Source: Microbacterium excoecariae (GTDB lineage Bacteria > Actinomycetota > Actinomycetes > Actinomycetales > Microbacteriaceae). Taken from it: a stretch of DNA of 64,000 nt. Below the pieces are notes generated by a model. It searched no databases. It was given only the letters and a program-made list of their open reading frames with translations, and was not told the DNA's origin. The position numbers and the translations under genes are program-made. The DNA lies in assembly GCF_011326725.1 (NCBI RefSeq), contig NZ_JAANCO010000001.1, positions 1,773,115 through 1,837,114 of the forward strand, read 5' to 3'. Shown piece by piece: positions 63,906 to 64,000 of the stretch (the stretch's first letter is position 1; each line of letters begins with the position of its first letter).

Positions 63906-64000
63906 CTAACTCTCTTCTCTGCTCTGGACGGCGCCGGGCGCCGACTCGGTGTGTGTGAGTTCCTGGAGCGCGGCCCATCGCGGGTCAACGGGGGCCGGCG
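63906..64000 (-). CDS. DUF177 (YceD) protein, C-terminal part
   Basis: The last 31 codons of a gene that continues beyond the window. It shows the conserved end [11 protein letters not shown] of YceD proteins, which are linked to 23S rRNA or L32 synthesis and precede rpmF. Stop TAG at 63908-63906, 2 nt before the rpmF start. Confidence 0.85.
   Translation of the reverse strand, partial: PAPVDPRWAALQELTHTESAPGAVQSREES

Overview
The window is very GC-rich (about 72 %) actinobacterial chromosome, almost fully coding. The gene families (SepH, DUF3710, DUF4193, DUF4191, GlnE-GlnA2, KhpA, DUF7455, group-1 sigma factor with a Lys/Ala-rich N-terminus) fit Microbacteriaceae, probably Microbacterium or a close relative; the genus is an inference. 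I see no tRNA, rRNA, insertion sequence, prophage or CRISPR array.

Layout. 1-11 kb: housekeeping genes (DUF3159-like, DUF3710, dut, DUF3093, DUF4193, sepH, an alkaline-phosphatase-superfamily enzyme) and the topoisomerase IV pair parC and parE, separated by a LysR regulator and an EamA exporter. 11.3-16.2 kb: the most unusual locus. Two alanine-racemase-like genes overlap by 4 bp and are complementary: one keeps the PLP lysine but lacks the catalytic-tyrosine loop, the other keeps the tyrosine loop but has lost the lysine and most of the barrel. A divergent ATP-grasp ligase and a CofE-like amino-acid ligase lie next to them, the latter coupled to the sigma factor gene. 16.4-25 kb: PAC2 protein, pepA, lpdA, a three-lipoyl-domain E2 acyltransferase, a membrane-anchored unknown, DUF4191 and RDD membrane proteins. 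25-32 kb: nitrogen assimilation (glnA with a GlnR-like box, orphan ParA, glnE, glnA2). 32-35 kb: lnt, rimM, khpA, rpsP. 35-45 kb: an iron-siderophore uptake operon behind a DtxR-type box, then a glycerol regulon (SorC regulator, glpD, glpF, glpK). 45-56 kb: ffh, a TetR regulator facing lipB-lipA across a palindrome, a five-part peptide ABC importer, DUF2004, ftsY, a methyltransferase. 56-64 kb: smc, two small ORFs, cofD, mutM, rnc, rpmF and the end of DUF177.

Connections. LipB and LipA supply the lipoate carried by the E2 and re-oxidised by LpdA. GlnE sets the activity of GlnA, which has the adenylylation tyrosine, but probably not of GlnA2, which lacks it. Lnt would acylate the two lipoproteins encoded here. 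The ffh-rpsP-khpA-rimM neighbourhood is split by the iron and glycerol genes and trmD does not follow rimM. The racemase pair with two peptide-bond-forming ligase families suggests a pathway that makes and attaches an unusual (possibly D-) amino acid; attachment to the alpha-carboxyl of D-Glu in type-B peptidoglycan, typical of Microbacteriaceae, is my leading but unproven guess.

Many genes have a TANNNT box (often TAGGCT) ending 6-8 nt before the start codon, so leaderless transcription looks common. The palindrome GGATCC is several-fold over-represented.
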